Positions 24,694 through 33,730 are shown, counted from the first letter of the stretch. The stretch: 55,516 nt of DNA from JAGOBX01 sp036733285 (GCA_036733285.1 DAINAU010000003.1:1-55516), one strand, 5' to 3'. Made by a program: numbers and translations. Notes: a model not told the origin generated them from the sequence alone.

Positions 24694-26064
24694 TTAAGTA
24701 ATAATTCGATCTAATAAATCCGATTCTTTAAAATATTGATTCAAAACTTTATAAATCGAAATAAAATGCGAATGAGAAGCAATCAAAAATTTTGTTTTAT
24801 CGCTGAAATCTGAGTTTATCAATTCGTCAGAATTTTTTATTACGCATTTTATTCCAGTTAAATTGCCGATTATATCATAAATCATTCTTCCAAATTTGCC
24901 CTTGCCAATAATACATATATTATCAATATTAAAAAAACATTCTTTAAAATTGAGAGTTGAGTTTTCCAGCGTTTCAACATAATCGGTAATTATAACTCGA
25001 GAATTTTTTACAGAATATTTTTCAATAATTCTTTGCCTTGAAATTTCCAGTTTTTTCTGATACTCTTTTATATTCTCTATAATATCTTTAGCGGCGCAAT
25101 ACCACGCTTCTTCATCTAATTTTTTTATTAGTATTTTTTCAATATCATCTTCGTTATACGGTTCAATATCGCTATAAATCCCGATGATTCCAGACATTGA
25201 ATATTCCAAAAACTTGATATTGCTTTTCGCTCTGTTGAAATTATTCTCTGCAAGCGGAGAAAACCCTATGCCGATTGAACTATGATAAAGAGTCGATAAA
25301 TAATCATTATAAATCGGCGAACCCGAATTGTATGAGTATGGAAAATTAAAACTTTCAGAATATGATTCGATGAATTTATCATTTGAGTTAGAACCAAGCG
25401 AGTTTATAAAAACATTACCGTTAGTTTCTTTAATAAATTTTTCAGGACGGACAGCTCCAATTATTCTAAATGAAATTTTTCCACTGAATTCTTTATACAA
25501 TCTTTCCCAAACTGAAAACACCGGAAGCATATCATAATAATGCGGAGAAGCTCCTCCATAACCTAAAATTATATTATTATCTATTTTTATAACACGTTTT
25601 TTTTTTTCAAGTTCCGGCGGAATAAGATTTGGAAATATAAAAATATATTTGTTATATTCAGATAAAACTTTTTTTAAATTCAAAGTTGAAACAATTATTC
25701 CGTCAACGCTTTTTAAAATCTCTTTTAATTGACAGCCGTAAACTTTATAATAAAAATAATACGGATGCGTTTCAGGTATTTCAAATATATAATCGTCTAT
25801 TTCATAAAATACCTTGCAATTATTTTTCCTGCATTCTCTAATAATAATTTTTGAAATTATATTAGGTATATCTCGCGAAATAATAAAATAGTTATGTTTA
25901 ATAATATCTTTTAAAATATCGGAAGTTAAATTTTCAAAATTGAATAATCCGGCTTCCAATTTTCCGCTTCGATTAAACTCATCAAACGGCAGTTTGAACC
26001 TTAAATATGAACAAGGATTAGAATCCGGGAAAAGCGTTAATCCTGAAATTTTTTTTAAATTCAT
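24694..26064 (-). CDS. GT-B-like glycosyltransferase with C-terminal Rossmann-like module
   Basis: The 456-aa protein resembles GT4-type transferases of glycan clusters. EIDDYIFEIPETHPY marks the N-domain, ILGYGGASPHYYDMLPVFSVWERL the hinge, and IGIGFSPLAENNFNRAKSNIKFLEYSMSG the donor-site region (kept here in parts: PLAENNF, K-N-IKFLEY). From about residue 375 an extra domain begins with NICIIGKGKFGRMIYDIIG. It overlaps the 539-aa radical SAM gene by 4 nt. Donor and acceptor are not readable from the sequence. Confidence 0.8.
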   Translation of the reverse strand: MNLKKISGLTLFPDSNPCSYLRFKLPFDEFNRSGKLEAGLFNFENLTSDILKDIIKHNYFIISRDIPNIISKIIIRECRKNNCKVFYEIDDYIFEIPETHPYYFYYKVYGCQLKEILKSVDGIIVSTLNLKKVLSEYNKYIFIFPNLIPPELEKKKRVIKIDNNIILGYGGASPHYYDMLPVFSVWERLYKEFSGKISFRIIGAVRPEKFIKETNGNVFINSLGSNSNDKFIESYSESFNFPYSYNSGSPIYNDYLSTLYHSSIGIGFSPLAENNFNRAKSNIKFLEYSMSGIIGIYSDIEPYNEDDIEKILIKKLDEEAWYCAAKDIIENIKEYQKKLEISRQRIIEKYSVKNSRVIITDYVETLENSTLNFKECFFNIDNICIIGKGKFGRMIYDIIGNLTGIKCVIKNSDELINSDFSDKTKFLIASHSHFISIYKVLNQYFKESDLLDRIIT

Positions 26065-27680
26065 TTGTTTTCGATAATTTTTAACATTTCTTTAGCTTTG
26101 ATATGCGCAGGATTATTTTTTATACATTTTATAAAATGTTCTCTGGCATTCTCAAAATCACTTTTCTTCATAAAAATAGAACCTAAATGATAATTCGCTC
26201 CCGAAATATTGTAATTCAGGTTCAATATTTTCTTGAACATATCAATGCTTTCGCTATATTGTTTTTCGGATTCCAAAGCCGACGCATAATTATACAACAT
26301 TACAGGACTCGCTATAAAACCATTATCTTTTATCAATTTATACTTTTTTTTACTTATAATACTTTGTTTCTTTTCATTATGCTCGTCAAAAAGAGCCGCG
26401 TATCGAAGAGCGAGTTTAATATAAATCTCTTTTGGAAGTTTTGAAAAAATATAATTGTTTAAATTTTCCTGCGAATGCATCGACCAGTTTTGAATCTTTA
26501 ATTTATCAAATTCGTCATAATATCCGGTTCTCGGCAAAAGATTAAACAAATTAAGTTCCGCCGAATCAGGATCAATATTTTTCATTAGTTCATAAGTTTT
26601 TTCCATATCATTTTCCGTTTCATCCGGAAATCCTATTATAAAATAATTTCCAATACATAACCCGTTTTCCTTAACAATATTTATCTTATCGAAAATCCTG
26701 TCATAATCTATTTTTTTATTAATGCTTTTCTGAATTTCCTCCGAACCTGATTCGATTCCGACTTTAATCTCAGAGCAACCGGATTTTTTTATCAAGTCGA
26801 TTATTTCTTTATCTATAAGATTTAACCGCATTTGACATGACCATGTCATATTCAACTTTTTTTCAATCATTTCATTGCAAAATCTAAAAATGTATTTTTT
26901 ATCTATAAAAAGATTATCATCCCACATATAAAAATTGGTTACATTAAAATTTGTTTTTAAATAACTCAATTCCTTAATAACATTTTCTATTTTCCTGAAT
27001 CTTACTTTTTTATCGCGCCATATAACATTTGAATTGCAGTATTTGCAGGAATAAGGGCAGCCTCGCGACATCAATATTGAAGAATAATAATCTACGCTTG
27101 GATTTTTGTTAATTATACAGTCTCTGCGCGGAAAATCAATTATATCCATATCTACGGATTTTTTTTCAATATATATCCGTTTATCACTTTTCCCATTTTC
27201 AAAATCTTTGATAAATTCAAGAAAAGAATTTTCAGCTTCGCCATTAAAAATATAATCAAACTCGTTTTCATTAATAAAATCTTCTTGACAAATAGTAGGA
27301 TGAACTCCGCCCGCGCAAAGTATTATTCTATCGTTAAATCTCTTTATATACTTCGCGATATTAATCGCAGAATTCATTTTATTCGTCATAATTGAAATTC
27401 CGGCTATATCAGGATTAAATGTTTGCAGAACATTTTCCAATTCCGAATAAATCGTGGAATTAAAATCATTTATTTTTTCTAAAATGCCTGAACTCGCCTT
27501 GAATCTGAAAAGTATTGAAGAATTATTGTCGCCTTCGGGAGCGAGTTCCATATCATAAATTTTCGCGGTATGTCCGTTTTTATTTAAGAGGGTAGTTAGA
27601 TAACTTAATCCTATCGGAAAACAATTCGTATTTAATCCGAAAAATCGTCTGTAAGGAGGAATTATAAATAATATTCTCAT
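26061..27680 (-). CDS. B12-type radical SAM protein with C-terminal TPR
   Basis: The 539-aa protein has a cobalamin-domain-like N-terminus (FPIGLSYLTTLLNKNGH; CAGGVHPTICQEDF; FNGEAENSFLEF). The radical SAM core has C208-x3-C212-x2-C215 (RGCPYSCKYC), YMWDDNLFID, VGIESGSEEIQ and FIIGFPDETENDM. The last 85 residues are TPR repeats (YNYASALESEKQYSESI; YHLGSIFMKKSDFENA; KCIKNNPAHIKAKEML). An almost parallel TPR tail ends the glycosyltransferase at 30211. The tail probably docks partner proteins. The gene follows a GT2 gene by 9 nt. Confidence 0.86.
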   Translation of the reverse strand: MRILFIIPPYRRFFGLNTNCFPIGLSYLTTLLNKNGHTAKIYDMELAPEGDNNSSILFRFKASSGILEKINDFNSTIYSELENVLQTFNPDIAGISIMTNKMNSAINIAKYIKRFNDRIILCAGGVHPTICQEDFINENEFDYIFNGEAENSFLEFIKDFENGKSDKRIYIEKKSVDMDIIDFPRRDCIINKNPSVDYYSSILMSRGCPYSCKYCNSNVIWRDKKVRFRKIENVIKELSYLKTNFNVTNFYMWDDNLFIDKKYIFRFCNEMIEKKLNMTWSCQMRLNLIDKEIIDLIKKSGCSEIKVGIESGSEEIQKSINKKIDYDRIFDKINIVKENGLCIGNYFIIGFPDETENDMEKTYELMKNIDPDSAELNLFNLLPRTGYYDEFDKLKIQNWSMHSQENLNNYIFSKLPKEIYIKLALRYAALFDEHNEKKQSIISKKKYKLIKDNGFIASPVMLYNYASALESEKQYSESIDMFKKILNLNYNISGANYHLGSIFMKKSDFENAREHFIKCIKNNPAHIKAKEMLKIIENK

Positions 27681-27689
27681 AATTATCTT

Positions 27690-28529
27690 TTAATATTTCA
27701 TTAAGAAAAATTTTTCAGAAATGTTCGACTCGCACCTCAATGGTTTTTCGCCGCTCTTATATTTCTTAACATTTGCTCTGACTATTCCGTTTTCGCCGGC
27801 GATTTTTCTTCGTTGTTCATCTTTCCATTTTCTGTATTCAGAATGACTGTTTTCTTCGATGCCATCGCTCGCCTCAAAAGTTTTAACGTCTATTGCGGCG
27901 GCTTTTCCAGTCGGTAGATGAAAGCAAGCGTCTTCGTCTTCCATATACGCGTTTAGCAGTCCGGATAAACCCACTCTTACGTTATAATCATAATCTTCTT
28001 CGCCGTATAATCCGTATTCTTCGCACCAGTATCCTAATTTATCAGACGTCCGTTTCGGAATCATAATGCAGCCGCCGCCTACATTGCCCACTCTTTTTAC
28101 GCGCAGTTTATATCCTCGAATTTCTTCGACAGGATAAGTCCGCGGTTCAAGATTATATCCCAACAATCCAATTTCAGGCGCGTTTTCAAATACTTCAATC
28201 ATATTGCTGAGCCAGTTAGTTTTTTTCATAATTATATCATTGTCAATCCTGATGTAGTATTCGGCGTCAGCAACATATTTCCACGCAAGATTTGAAGCTC
28301 TGGCAAGTCCTATATTTTCATTAAGTAGAAATAAATTCTGTATTTGTTTTTTTTTGTATAATTCTTTTAAATATTCAACGGTTCCATCTATGCTGTTATT
28401 ATCGACTACAGTAATAGCATTTTTATAATCGACTGTATTAATTATTGAAGGAAGCGATTGAATGGTAAATTCCAAACGATTAAATGTAACAATACAAATA
28501 TTAACAAATTTACTATTCATTGATTTCAT
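27690..28529 (-). CDS. Family 2 glycosyltransferase (279 aa)
   Basis: A short soluble GT-A enzyme: ICIVTFNRLEFT, VVDNNSIDGT, NENIGLARASNLAWK, IRIDNDII as the DxD-type motif, GGGCIMIPKRTSDKLG, and GLYGEEDYDYNVRVGLSG. It starts the run of glycosyltransferase and radical SAM genes that ends at the tRNA, and lies just downstream of the 485-nt spacer with repeat copy B. ATG at 28529, or Met4 as an alternative; no clear Shine-Dalgarno sequence. Confidence 0.88.
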   Translation of the reverse strand: MKSMNSKFVNICIVTFNRLEFTIQSLPSIINTVDYKNAITVVDNNSIDGTVEYLKELYKKKQIQNLFLLNENIGLARASNLAWKYVADAEYYIRIDNDIIMKKTNWLSNMIEVFENAPEIGLLGYNLEPRTYPVEEIRGYKLRVKRVGNVGGGCIMIPKRTSDKLGYWCEEYGLYGEEDYDYNVRVGLSGLLNAYMEDEDACFHLPTGKAAAIDVKTFEASDGIEENSHSEYRKWKDEQRRKIAGENGIVRANVKKYKSGEKPLRCESNISEKFFLMKY

Positions 28530-28720
28530 TAAATAAGTATTCTATAGACGTTTAAGCGATTTTTTAAAATTCGTATGCGGTTCTGAGCGCAGTTAGAAAT
28601 TGCTCCAAAAATTTTAATAAGTTTTCATATGTCATTTCAGTTATTTATGTTAAAAGTAGATTTAAAACTTACGACGCTGAAAGTTGCAAAAAGTTGCAAA
28701 GAACTTCGAATTTTACATAG

Positions 28721-29045
28721 CCGTTGATGAAATCGACGGTAAATAAAAAATATGAAAACGCCCCAGAAAAGAGTCGAATTTCAAAACAGCATAAAATTCA
28801 ACCCTTTTCAGGGTTGAATAAATACGCATACGTTTTTATACCGCAGGTAGCCCGAGCTCCGCGCGGGCTACCTGCGGTTACTTGAAATTCAACCGCGTTC
28901 GCGGTTGCAGAATATTAAAACTATAGACCGCTTCGCTGGAGTGGAAAAATGCAGATTAACATTATCCGCTCCCGCGGAGCGTAATGTCTATTTATTGCAA
29001 AAAAAGTAAAACTTTTAAGAAGTACACTCCGCAGTTTTCGGAGTT
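28721..29045 (-). repeat. Multi-hairpin dispersed repeat, copy B
   Basis: Hairpins in order: 28721-28739 (8 bp, loop GAA), a decayed one near 28760-28776, 28796-28819 (10 bp), 28840-28878 (15 bp, loop of 9) and 28890-28907 (8 bp). An extra short stem CGCTCC/GGAGCG lies near 28967-28982. The order and spacers match copy A at 1-289. The 28840 hairpin keeps pairing although its arms are six bases longer than in copy A. Similarity continues into the last codons of the methyltransferase gene at 29015. This fills most of the 485-nt gene-free stretch 28530-29014. The remainder (28530-28720) shows only a doubled GTTGCAAA word near 28683-28700. Confidence 0.8.
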
Positions 29046-30235
29046 AACCGCAAATAAAATAAGGGTCTAATCTTGTTTTCGCTATAACCTAAAAAATCAT
29101 ACTTTAAGTTAAAAACTTTAAACAACCAATTGTAATATTCCAGCGTATCAATTTTAGGATGCGCGTGCCCTTCAAAAAAAATACCAATTTTTGTTTTACT
29201 AATAATCAATCTAAAAAGTTTATCCCTGTCTTTAAGTTCGATTGTCCGGTATACCGAAAAGAAAAATGAATAATCGAATTGTTCCGAATAAACCTCGTTG
29301 ATTTTTTTTTCAAATTCATTGTCGTTAAAATCAATTTTTTTTAAAATCAAATTATCGAGAGTAAATTCTTTTTTTATAGCTTCGGCAGTTCGGATATTTT
29401 CATCAACCAAATCAAATCCAAATACTTTTTCCGCATTACTCTGTATTGCCTTGAAGCAGGCTTGACCTGTATTGCACCCAAAATCAGCGACTGTTTTATT
29501 TCTTAAAATAGACAAATCCATTATTTCATACCGTAGCAGCGTCCTTTCTCCCTCAAATCCTAACATCGGCAAATATTGATAATTTGAAAACCAATCTATC
29601 TTGTTTCTAATACATTTTATTTTATTGATGAAATCAACGGTTAGCAAATTCGATATTTCATCTTCCATAAATATAATCAATACTTTAATGCTTCTATAAT
29701 GATTAAGCGAAAACGCCGCCAATCGTCTGGCTCCATCTATCATAAACAATTCATAATCAACGGTTTTATCGGCGCCGGCTACAAAATTCAAACATTTTCC
29801 AGTAATATACAGCGGAGGAATAAATTTCTCTCCGTTTTTAATTACAGCCGCATATTCATTTATTTTCTTAATTCTGTCAAGTCCGTCTTCTTTAATAAAA
29901 TTCGAGTTTATCATTTCGAGATTAGCCGGTTTTGTATCTGAATAAAATCTGTTCTCTGAATCTAAAATGAAACTATCCGTTTCAGCAACCCATATTTTAT
30001 CAAATATTTTGTTTATATTATTAGGAACGGCGTTTAACTTAGTTCTGCAAACATGCCTTATTATTTTTTCAACTCCATCCAGTCCTTTCCCGATTTCTTT
30101 TATTTCATAGTTATTTAAAATATTGTAAAAAGAACTGATTTTTACAATATTAAAAGGTTTGATTTTAAAATATTTTTCTGTTATTCCAATATCCGACTGA
30201 TAATATTTTTCTAAAACTTCTTTGTTGATATCCAT
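29015..30235 (-). CDS. ParB-like domain fused to SAM methyltransferase
   Basis: The 406-aa protein has an unassigned N-terminal 130 residues. A ParB/sulfiredoxin-like stretch follows (PPLYITG at 140-146; FMIDGARRLAAFSLNHYRSI from 164, matching the 'dG.hRl.A....g...i.v' box). A class I methyltransferase domain comes next (VADFGCNTGQACFKAI at 249; FGFDLVDENI at 272). The ParB-like box often binds or hydrolyses nucleotides. The fusion suggests a modification enzyme, possibly of a sugar nucleotide or lipid, but I do not know its substrate. Its start overlaps the upstream GT2-TPR gene by 25 nt. The C-terminus (TPKTAECTS) lies in repeat-like sequence. Confidence 0.72.
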   Translation of the reverse strand: MDINKEVLEKYYQSDIGITEKYFKIKPFNIVKISSFYNILNNYEIKEIGKGLDGVEKIIRHVCRTKLNAVPNNINKIFDKIWVAETDSFILDSENRFYSDTKPANLEMINSNFIKEDGLDRIKKINEYAAVIKNGEKFIPPLYITGKCLNFVAGADKTVDYELFMIDGARRLAAFSLNHYRSIKVLIIFMEDEISNLLTVDFINKIKCIRNKIDWFSNYQYLPMLGFEGERTLLRYEIMDLSILRNKTVADFGCNTGQACFKAIQSNAEKVFGFDLVDENIRTAEAIKKEFTLDNLILKKIDFNDNEFEKKINEVYSEQFDYSFFFSVYRTIELKDRDKLFRLIISKTKIGIFFEGHAHPKIDTLEYYNWLFKVFNLKYDFLGYSENKIRPLFYLRLTPKTAECTS

Positions 30236-31683
30236 AATTTTCCTTTCCTAAATTTTTTTAATAATTCGGCCGCAGCTTTGAAATCGCAATTGTTTTCCAA
30301 ACATTTTTCAAGAAAAATTTTTGATTTTTTGTAATCTGATTTTAAATAAGCCATATTAGCCAAATGATAATAAGCTCCGGCTATATAAGTCTTCTTATTT
30401 ATAAAACTAAGTTTGCTTATATAAGAAAATAATTTAATTGATTCATTATATTTTTTTTCGCTTTCAAATTTTGACGCGAGATTATAAATAAATTTATAAT
30501 TATGAATAAACTCTAAATCTCTGCAAAATTCGATTTCAAACGCTTTATCTTCTTCTGTAATTTCATATTTTTTGGAATTAATAATTTTATGAATTTTATT
30601 TATAACGCTTTCTGATAAATAATTTTTTATTGCCGTAAAATCATAATTGTTTTTAGAAGTAGATTTTTTTTTATTAATTATAACCGAATAAAAATCGTTT
30701 AAAAATTTATAAGTATCAATATTTAATTTTCTTATTTTATTCAAATAAATTAATGATTCTTTAAACCTTTTGTTCACAATATGAAAAATAAATAAATAAT
30801 AATATTCATTTAGAATATTTTTTATGTTATTTTTTTCGGCAAATTTTCCGGCTATAAACGAGACAATATCATTAAGATTATTTAAACATAAAATATTATA
30901 AATTCTTCCCCAATCAATATTCCAGTTAAACTCGATTTTAAAATTATGCAAAGTTTTAAAATAATAATCTATCGCTTTTAGCATTAGTATATTTCTGATT
31001 GTTATATTGTCCCTGTAAATTTGATTGTTGCTATGCAGCCGAGCTTTATGCAGTTTTTCATTAAGCTTTACTACTCGGTCTCCGTTAAAAGCGAAAACTA
31101 TCCACATCAGATATTCGCTTACCCGCCACAAATCCGGTTCTTCTTTGCTCTTTTCAATAAATAATCCTCTTTCTTTAAATATGCTTTTTTTTATCATAAT
31201 AGTATTGCCATTAATATTGCAGCCGTTCAGAATATCGTAGAAAAAATTGTTTTCAGAAAATATGATATTATCTTCTCCATTAATTTCCCCGTTATTATCA
31301 AACGTATAAAAAGAAGTATGCGTCATTGTAATATTTTTATTTTTCTCCATTACTTCAACCTGACGGGCGATTTTTTCAGGCATATAACAATCATCGGAAC
31401 TTAACCAAGTCATATACTTTCCTTTTGATTTTTTTACGCCGTAATTTATTGCGGCAGGAGTGCCGCTCGGTCCGTCTTCTTTATAGTAATAATATATTTT
31501 TTTAGTTTTATTTTCGCTTATTATTTTATCTACTATTTCTATAGTATTATCGGTAGAACCGTCGTCAACAATTATAACTTCTATATTCTGATATGTTTGA
31601 TTTATTGCGCTGACAATACATTCCCGTATAAAATGCCCGTAATTATAATTTGGAATTATTATCGATACAAGCGGATTGCCCAT
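30211..31683 (-). CDS. Family 2 glycosyltransferase with C-terminal TPR
   Basis: The 490-aa protein has a GT-A domain at residues 1-230: SIIIPNYNYGHFIRECI, IVDDGSTDNT, KSKGKYMTWLSSDDCYM (DxD-type site) and GNTIMIKKSIFKERG. A helical middle follows, then a TPR tail (YNLASKFESEKKYNESI; YHLANMAYLKSDYKKSK; KCLENNCDFKAAAELLKK) closely parallel to that of the radical SAM protein at 26061. It overlaps the ParB-methyltransferase gene by 25 nt. The 46-nt hairpin repeat lies in its upstream spacer (31684-31823). Confidence 0.87.
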   Translation of the reverse strand: MGNPLVSIIIPNYNYGHFIRECIVSAINQTYQNIEVIIVDDGSTDNTIEIVDKIISENKTKKIYYYYKEDGPSGTPAAINYGVKKSKGKYMTWLSSDDCYMPEKIARQVEVMEKNKNITMTHTSFYTFDNNGEINGEDNIIFSENNFFYDILNGCNINGNTIMIKKSIFKERGLFIEKSKEEPDLWRVSEYLMWIVFAFNGDRVVKLNEKLHKARLHSNNQIYRDNITIRNILMLKAIDYYFKTLHNFKIEFNWNIDWGRIYNILCLNNLNDIVSFIAGKFAEKNNIKNILNEYYYLFIFHIVNKRFKESLIYLNKIRKLNIDTYKFLNDFYSVIINKKKSTSKNNYDFTAIKNYLSESVINKIHKIINSKKYEITEEDKAFEIEFCRDLEFIHNYKFIYNLASKFESEKKYNESIKLFSYISKLSFINKKTYIAGAYYHLANMAYLKSDYKKSKIFLEKCLENNCDFKAAAELLKKFRKGKLWISTKKF

Positions 31684-31762
31684 AAGACGCGCTCCTAAAA
31701 TAATTATTTATAAAATTAAATTTCATTTTAAAAATTAAAGTTGCTATTCGACAAACGCGGCA

Positions 31763-31809
31763 AAACCGTTTTAAAGGTTTATAAAAATACGTATGAACAG
31801 TAACAAATT
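31763..31809 (-). repeat. Short hairpin-plus-tail repeat, copy 1
   Basis: A 47-nt block: an AAACC/GGTTT stem with an 8-nt loop, then about 18 nt, then GAACAGTAACAAATT. It starts 14 nt after the stop of the phosphatase gene. A matching block is at 46099-46144. On the minus strand it also contains TTGTTA-17 nt-TATAAA, which could be a promoter for the glycosyltransferase at 30211. Confidence 0.5.
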
Positions 31810-31823
31810 CGAATACAAAAAAA

Positions 31824-32405
31824 TTATATTTTCAGCTTATCGACGTCTAATTTATTAATAAATTTTATTATGTTCTTCCAGATTTTATGGTATCCGTATC
31901 CGCCGTTAACCATTTCGTCGATTGCTTCTTTTTTCGACCAATTCTGTTTTACTATTCGATAAATAGCGCACATAGCGCCGGTTCTGTCCGCTCCATGCTG
32001 ACAATGAACAAATACCGGAGTAAGCGAAGTGTCGGAAACGGTTTCTAAAAATTTAATGATTTCTTTTTTTTCTATATGCCATGCCTTCACATACAAATGA
32101 ATATAATTCAAATCAGTTTTGCCGATTTCATCTCTATCCGAATTAAAAGAACGTAAATTAATTATTGTTTTTATTCCCAATTCTTTTAATTTTTTGACGC
32201 CGTTTTCAGTCGGTTGAGCGCCTCTATATAAAACATCCGAAACTTTATAAAAATTCGGCAATTCTGATGCGTCAGCTTCAATTTTTTCCGCCCAGTTAAT
32301 ATTACGTATACCGGGTGATTCCGGTTTTACATTTTCGGATTGAACAGATTTAGAAAAATTACAACTTATAAATAGAATCGCTAATAATATAATTTTTGAC
32401 TTCAT
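31824..32405 (-). CDS. Lipoprotein dual-specificity/tyrosine phosphatase
   Basis: The 193-aa protein has a lipobox (FISC, Cys15), so it is probably exported and lipid-anchored. The phosphatase domain starts FYKVSDVLYRGAQP and GIKTIINLRS. The catalytic P-loop is C135-x5-R141 (VHCQHGADRTG), with W-x-x-E and D nearby as acid candidates. Proteins of this group dephosphorylate tyrosine, inositol phosphates or phosphosugars. In the glycan locus a phosphorylated sugar or a capsule-regulating kinase target are options, both inferred. It lies 66 nt after the GNAT gene. Confidence 0.85.
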   Translation of the reverse strand: MKSKIILLAILFISCNFSKSVQSENVKPESPGIRNINWAEKIEADASELPNFYKVSDVLYRGAQPTENGVKKLKELGIKTIINLRSFNSDRDEIGKTDLNYIHLYVKAWHIEKKEIIKFLETVSDTSLTPVFVHCQHGADRTGAMCAIYRIVKQNWSKKEAIDEMVNGGYGYHKIWKNIIKFINKLDVDKLKI

Positions 32406-32471
32406 AATATTTCTATTTCCTTGATTTAATATTTTACCGAAAATAAATACAATAATAAAATTCAGTTGATA

Positions 32472-32921
32472 TTATCTGTTCGTTTTATTTAACTTCATAA
32501 TTATAGTAGGTATTCCTGCGGGATTATTCCCTCCGTCTTTGTCGTCTTTAAAACCATATTTAATATATAGGCGCCGCGCCGAATCGCCTTCAGGTATGCT
32601 TGAAGCAAATGTTTGAACCGTTATATCTTTTCGAGAATCCAAAATTTCTAATGCATATTCAAGCAGTTTTTTTCCTATTCCCAAACCTCGTTTTTCTTTA
32701 TCTACAACAAACCAAGCAATTTCATTTTTTGCCGAATCAATAATTACCGAGCCATGAACTTCGCCTTTTTCAATATAACCGATAACTTTATGTGATTTTA
32801 AACTTTCTTCAACTGCGTTTTCAAATTCTTTAATCCCGACCATTTTCCCGAATAATTGTTCAACTTGAAGCGCCAATCTAAAAATTTCGTTTTTTTCTTT
32901 TTCTTGCAAAAATCTAATCAT
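32472..32921 (-). CDS. GNAT-family N-acetyltransferase
   Basis: A 149-aa single-domain acetyltransferase: AWFVVDKEKRGLGIGKKLLEYAL carries the acetyl-CoA loop (RGLGIG), with ARRLYIKYGF as motif B. The substrate could be an amino sugar or a small amine. The gene follows the PglD-type acetyltransferase gene by 46 nt. Confidence 0.85.
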   Translation of the reverse strand: MIRFLQEKEKNEIFRLALQVEQLFGKMVGIKEFENAVEESLKSHKVIGYIEKGEVHGSVIIDSAKNEIAWFVVDKEKRGLGIGKKLLEYALEILDSRKDITVQTFASSIPEGDSARRLYIKYGFKDDKDGGNNPAGIPTIIMKLNKTNR

Positions 32922-32967
32922 AAATTTTTCAATTTAAATTTCATCGAAAGTTATTTTAGTTATAATG

Positions 32968-33636
32968 TTATTGTTCAGGAATCGAGTTCCGTAAAAACCG
33001 CGCAGGATTGCCAACCATAACCGAATTTCCGGAAATATTTTCAAGAATAACGCTGCCCATTCCAATCAAACAGTAGTCGCCAATTTTAATATTCCCGATT
33101 ATTGAAGAGTTAGAGCCGAGATAACAAGAATGACCGACATTAACTCCTCCTGATATGCAGACGCCTCCGGCAATACAAGAATAATCGCCGATAATATCAT
33201 CGTGGCTGATTATACTATTCGGCAAAATTATTACGTGATTTCCTATTTGAACATTTGAGGCGATAGTTACATTTTGAAAAACAACCGCGCCATAACCGAG
33301 ATTTGACATTGAAGAAACGCGCGCGGTAGGATGTATAATGGTTTCAAACCTGTCAAGAGTAATATTGGTCTTAGCAATAATATCTTTTTTTTTCCAAAAA
33401 TTTAACGGACTGCCTATGCCATTAACAAATAAACATTCTTTATATGAATCGGCGGAATCAAGTCCTCCAAGAACTTTAACTCCATAAAATTCTTTACCCC
33501 ATTTTTTTTCATCATCGTCTAAAAATCCAAAGCACTGATACGACGGTTTTCGTTCACTTGCATTGACGTCGTTGATAACGTCAAGTATATCAATACAATT
33601 TCCGCCGGTACCAAAAATAATAATTTTCTTAGTCAT
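32968..33636 (-). CDS. PglD/NeuD-type sugar O/N-acetyltransferase (left-handed beta-helix)
   Basis: The 222-aa protein has the two-part PglD layout. An N-terminal Rossmann domain (KIIIFGTGGNCIDILDVI; CFGFLDDDEKKWGK; VLGGLDSADSY) is followed by a left-handed beta-helix of hexapeptide repeats (VVFQNVTIASNVQIGNHVIILPN in parts; SHDDIIGDYSCIAGG; VGHSCYLGSNSSIIGNIKIGDYCLIGMGSV; ending VMVGNPARFL). It acetylates a UDP-amino sugar or sialic-acid-like sugar. The ATG has an AAGGGG ribosome-binding site. Confidence 0.9.
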   Translation of the reverse strand: MTKKIIIFGTGGNCIDILDVINDVNASERKPSYQCFGFLDDDEKKWGKEFYGVKVLGGLDSADSYKECLFVNGIGSPLNFWKKKDIIAKTNITLDRFETIIHPTARVSSMSNLGYGAVVFQNVTIASNVQIGNHVIILPNSIISHDDIIGDYSCIAGGVCISGGVNVGHSCYLGSNSSIIGNIKIGDYCLIGMGSVILENISGNSVMVGNPARFLRNSIPEQ

Positions 33637-33730
33637 ATTGTGCGCCCCTTAGCGTTTTATATGTTTTGAAACTCTACTGTTTTAAAAAACTTTACGTTTA
33701 ATTCCTTATCCTATTTTAATCTTTAAAGTT

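Noticed and set aside
28683..28700. Tandem GTTGCAAA as a regulatory repeat
   Set aside because: Only two short copies, with no gene or structure close enough to give meaning.
31772..31804. TTGTTA-17-TATAAA as a firm promoter for the TPR glycosyltransferase
   Set aside because: It lies inside the 46-nt repeat, and copy 2 lacks a matching -10, so it may be chance. Only mentioned with the repeat.
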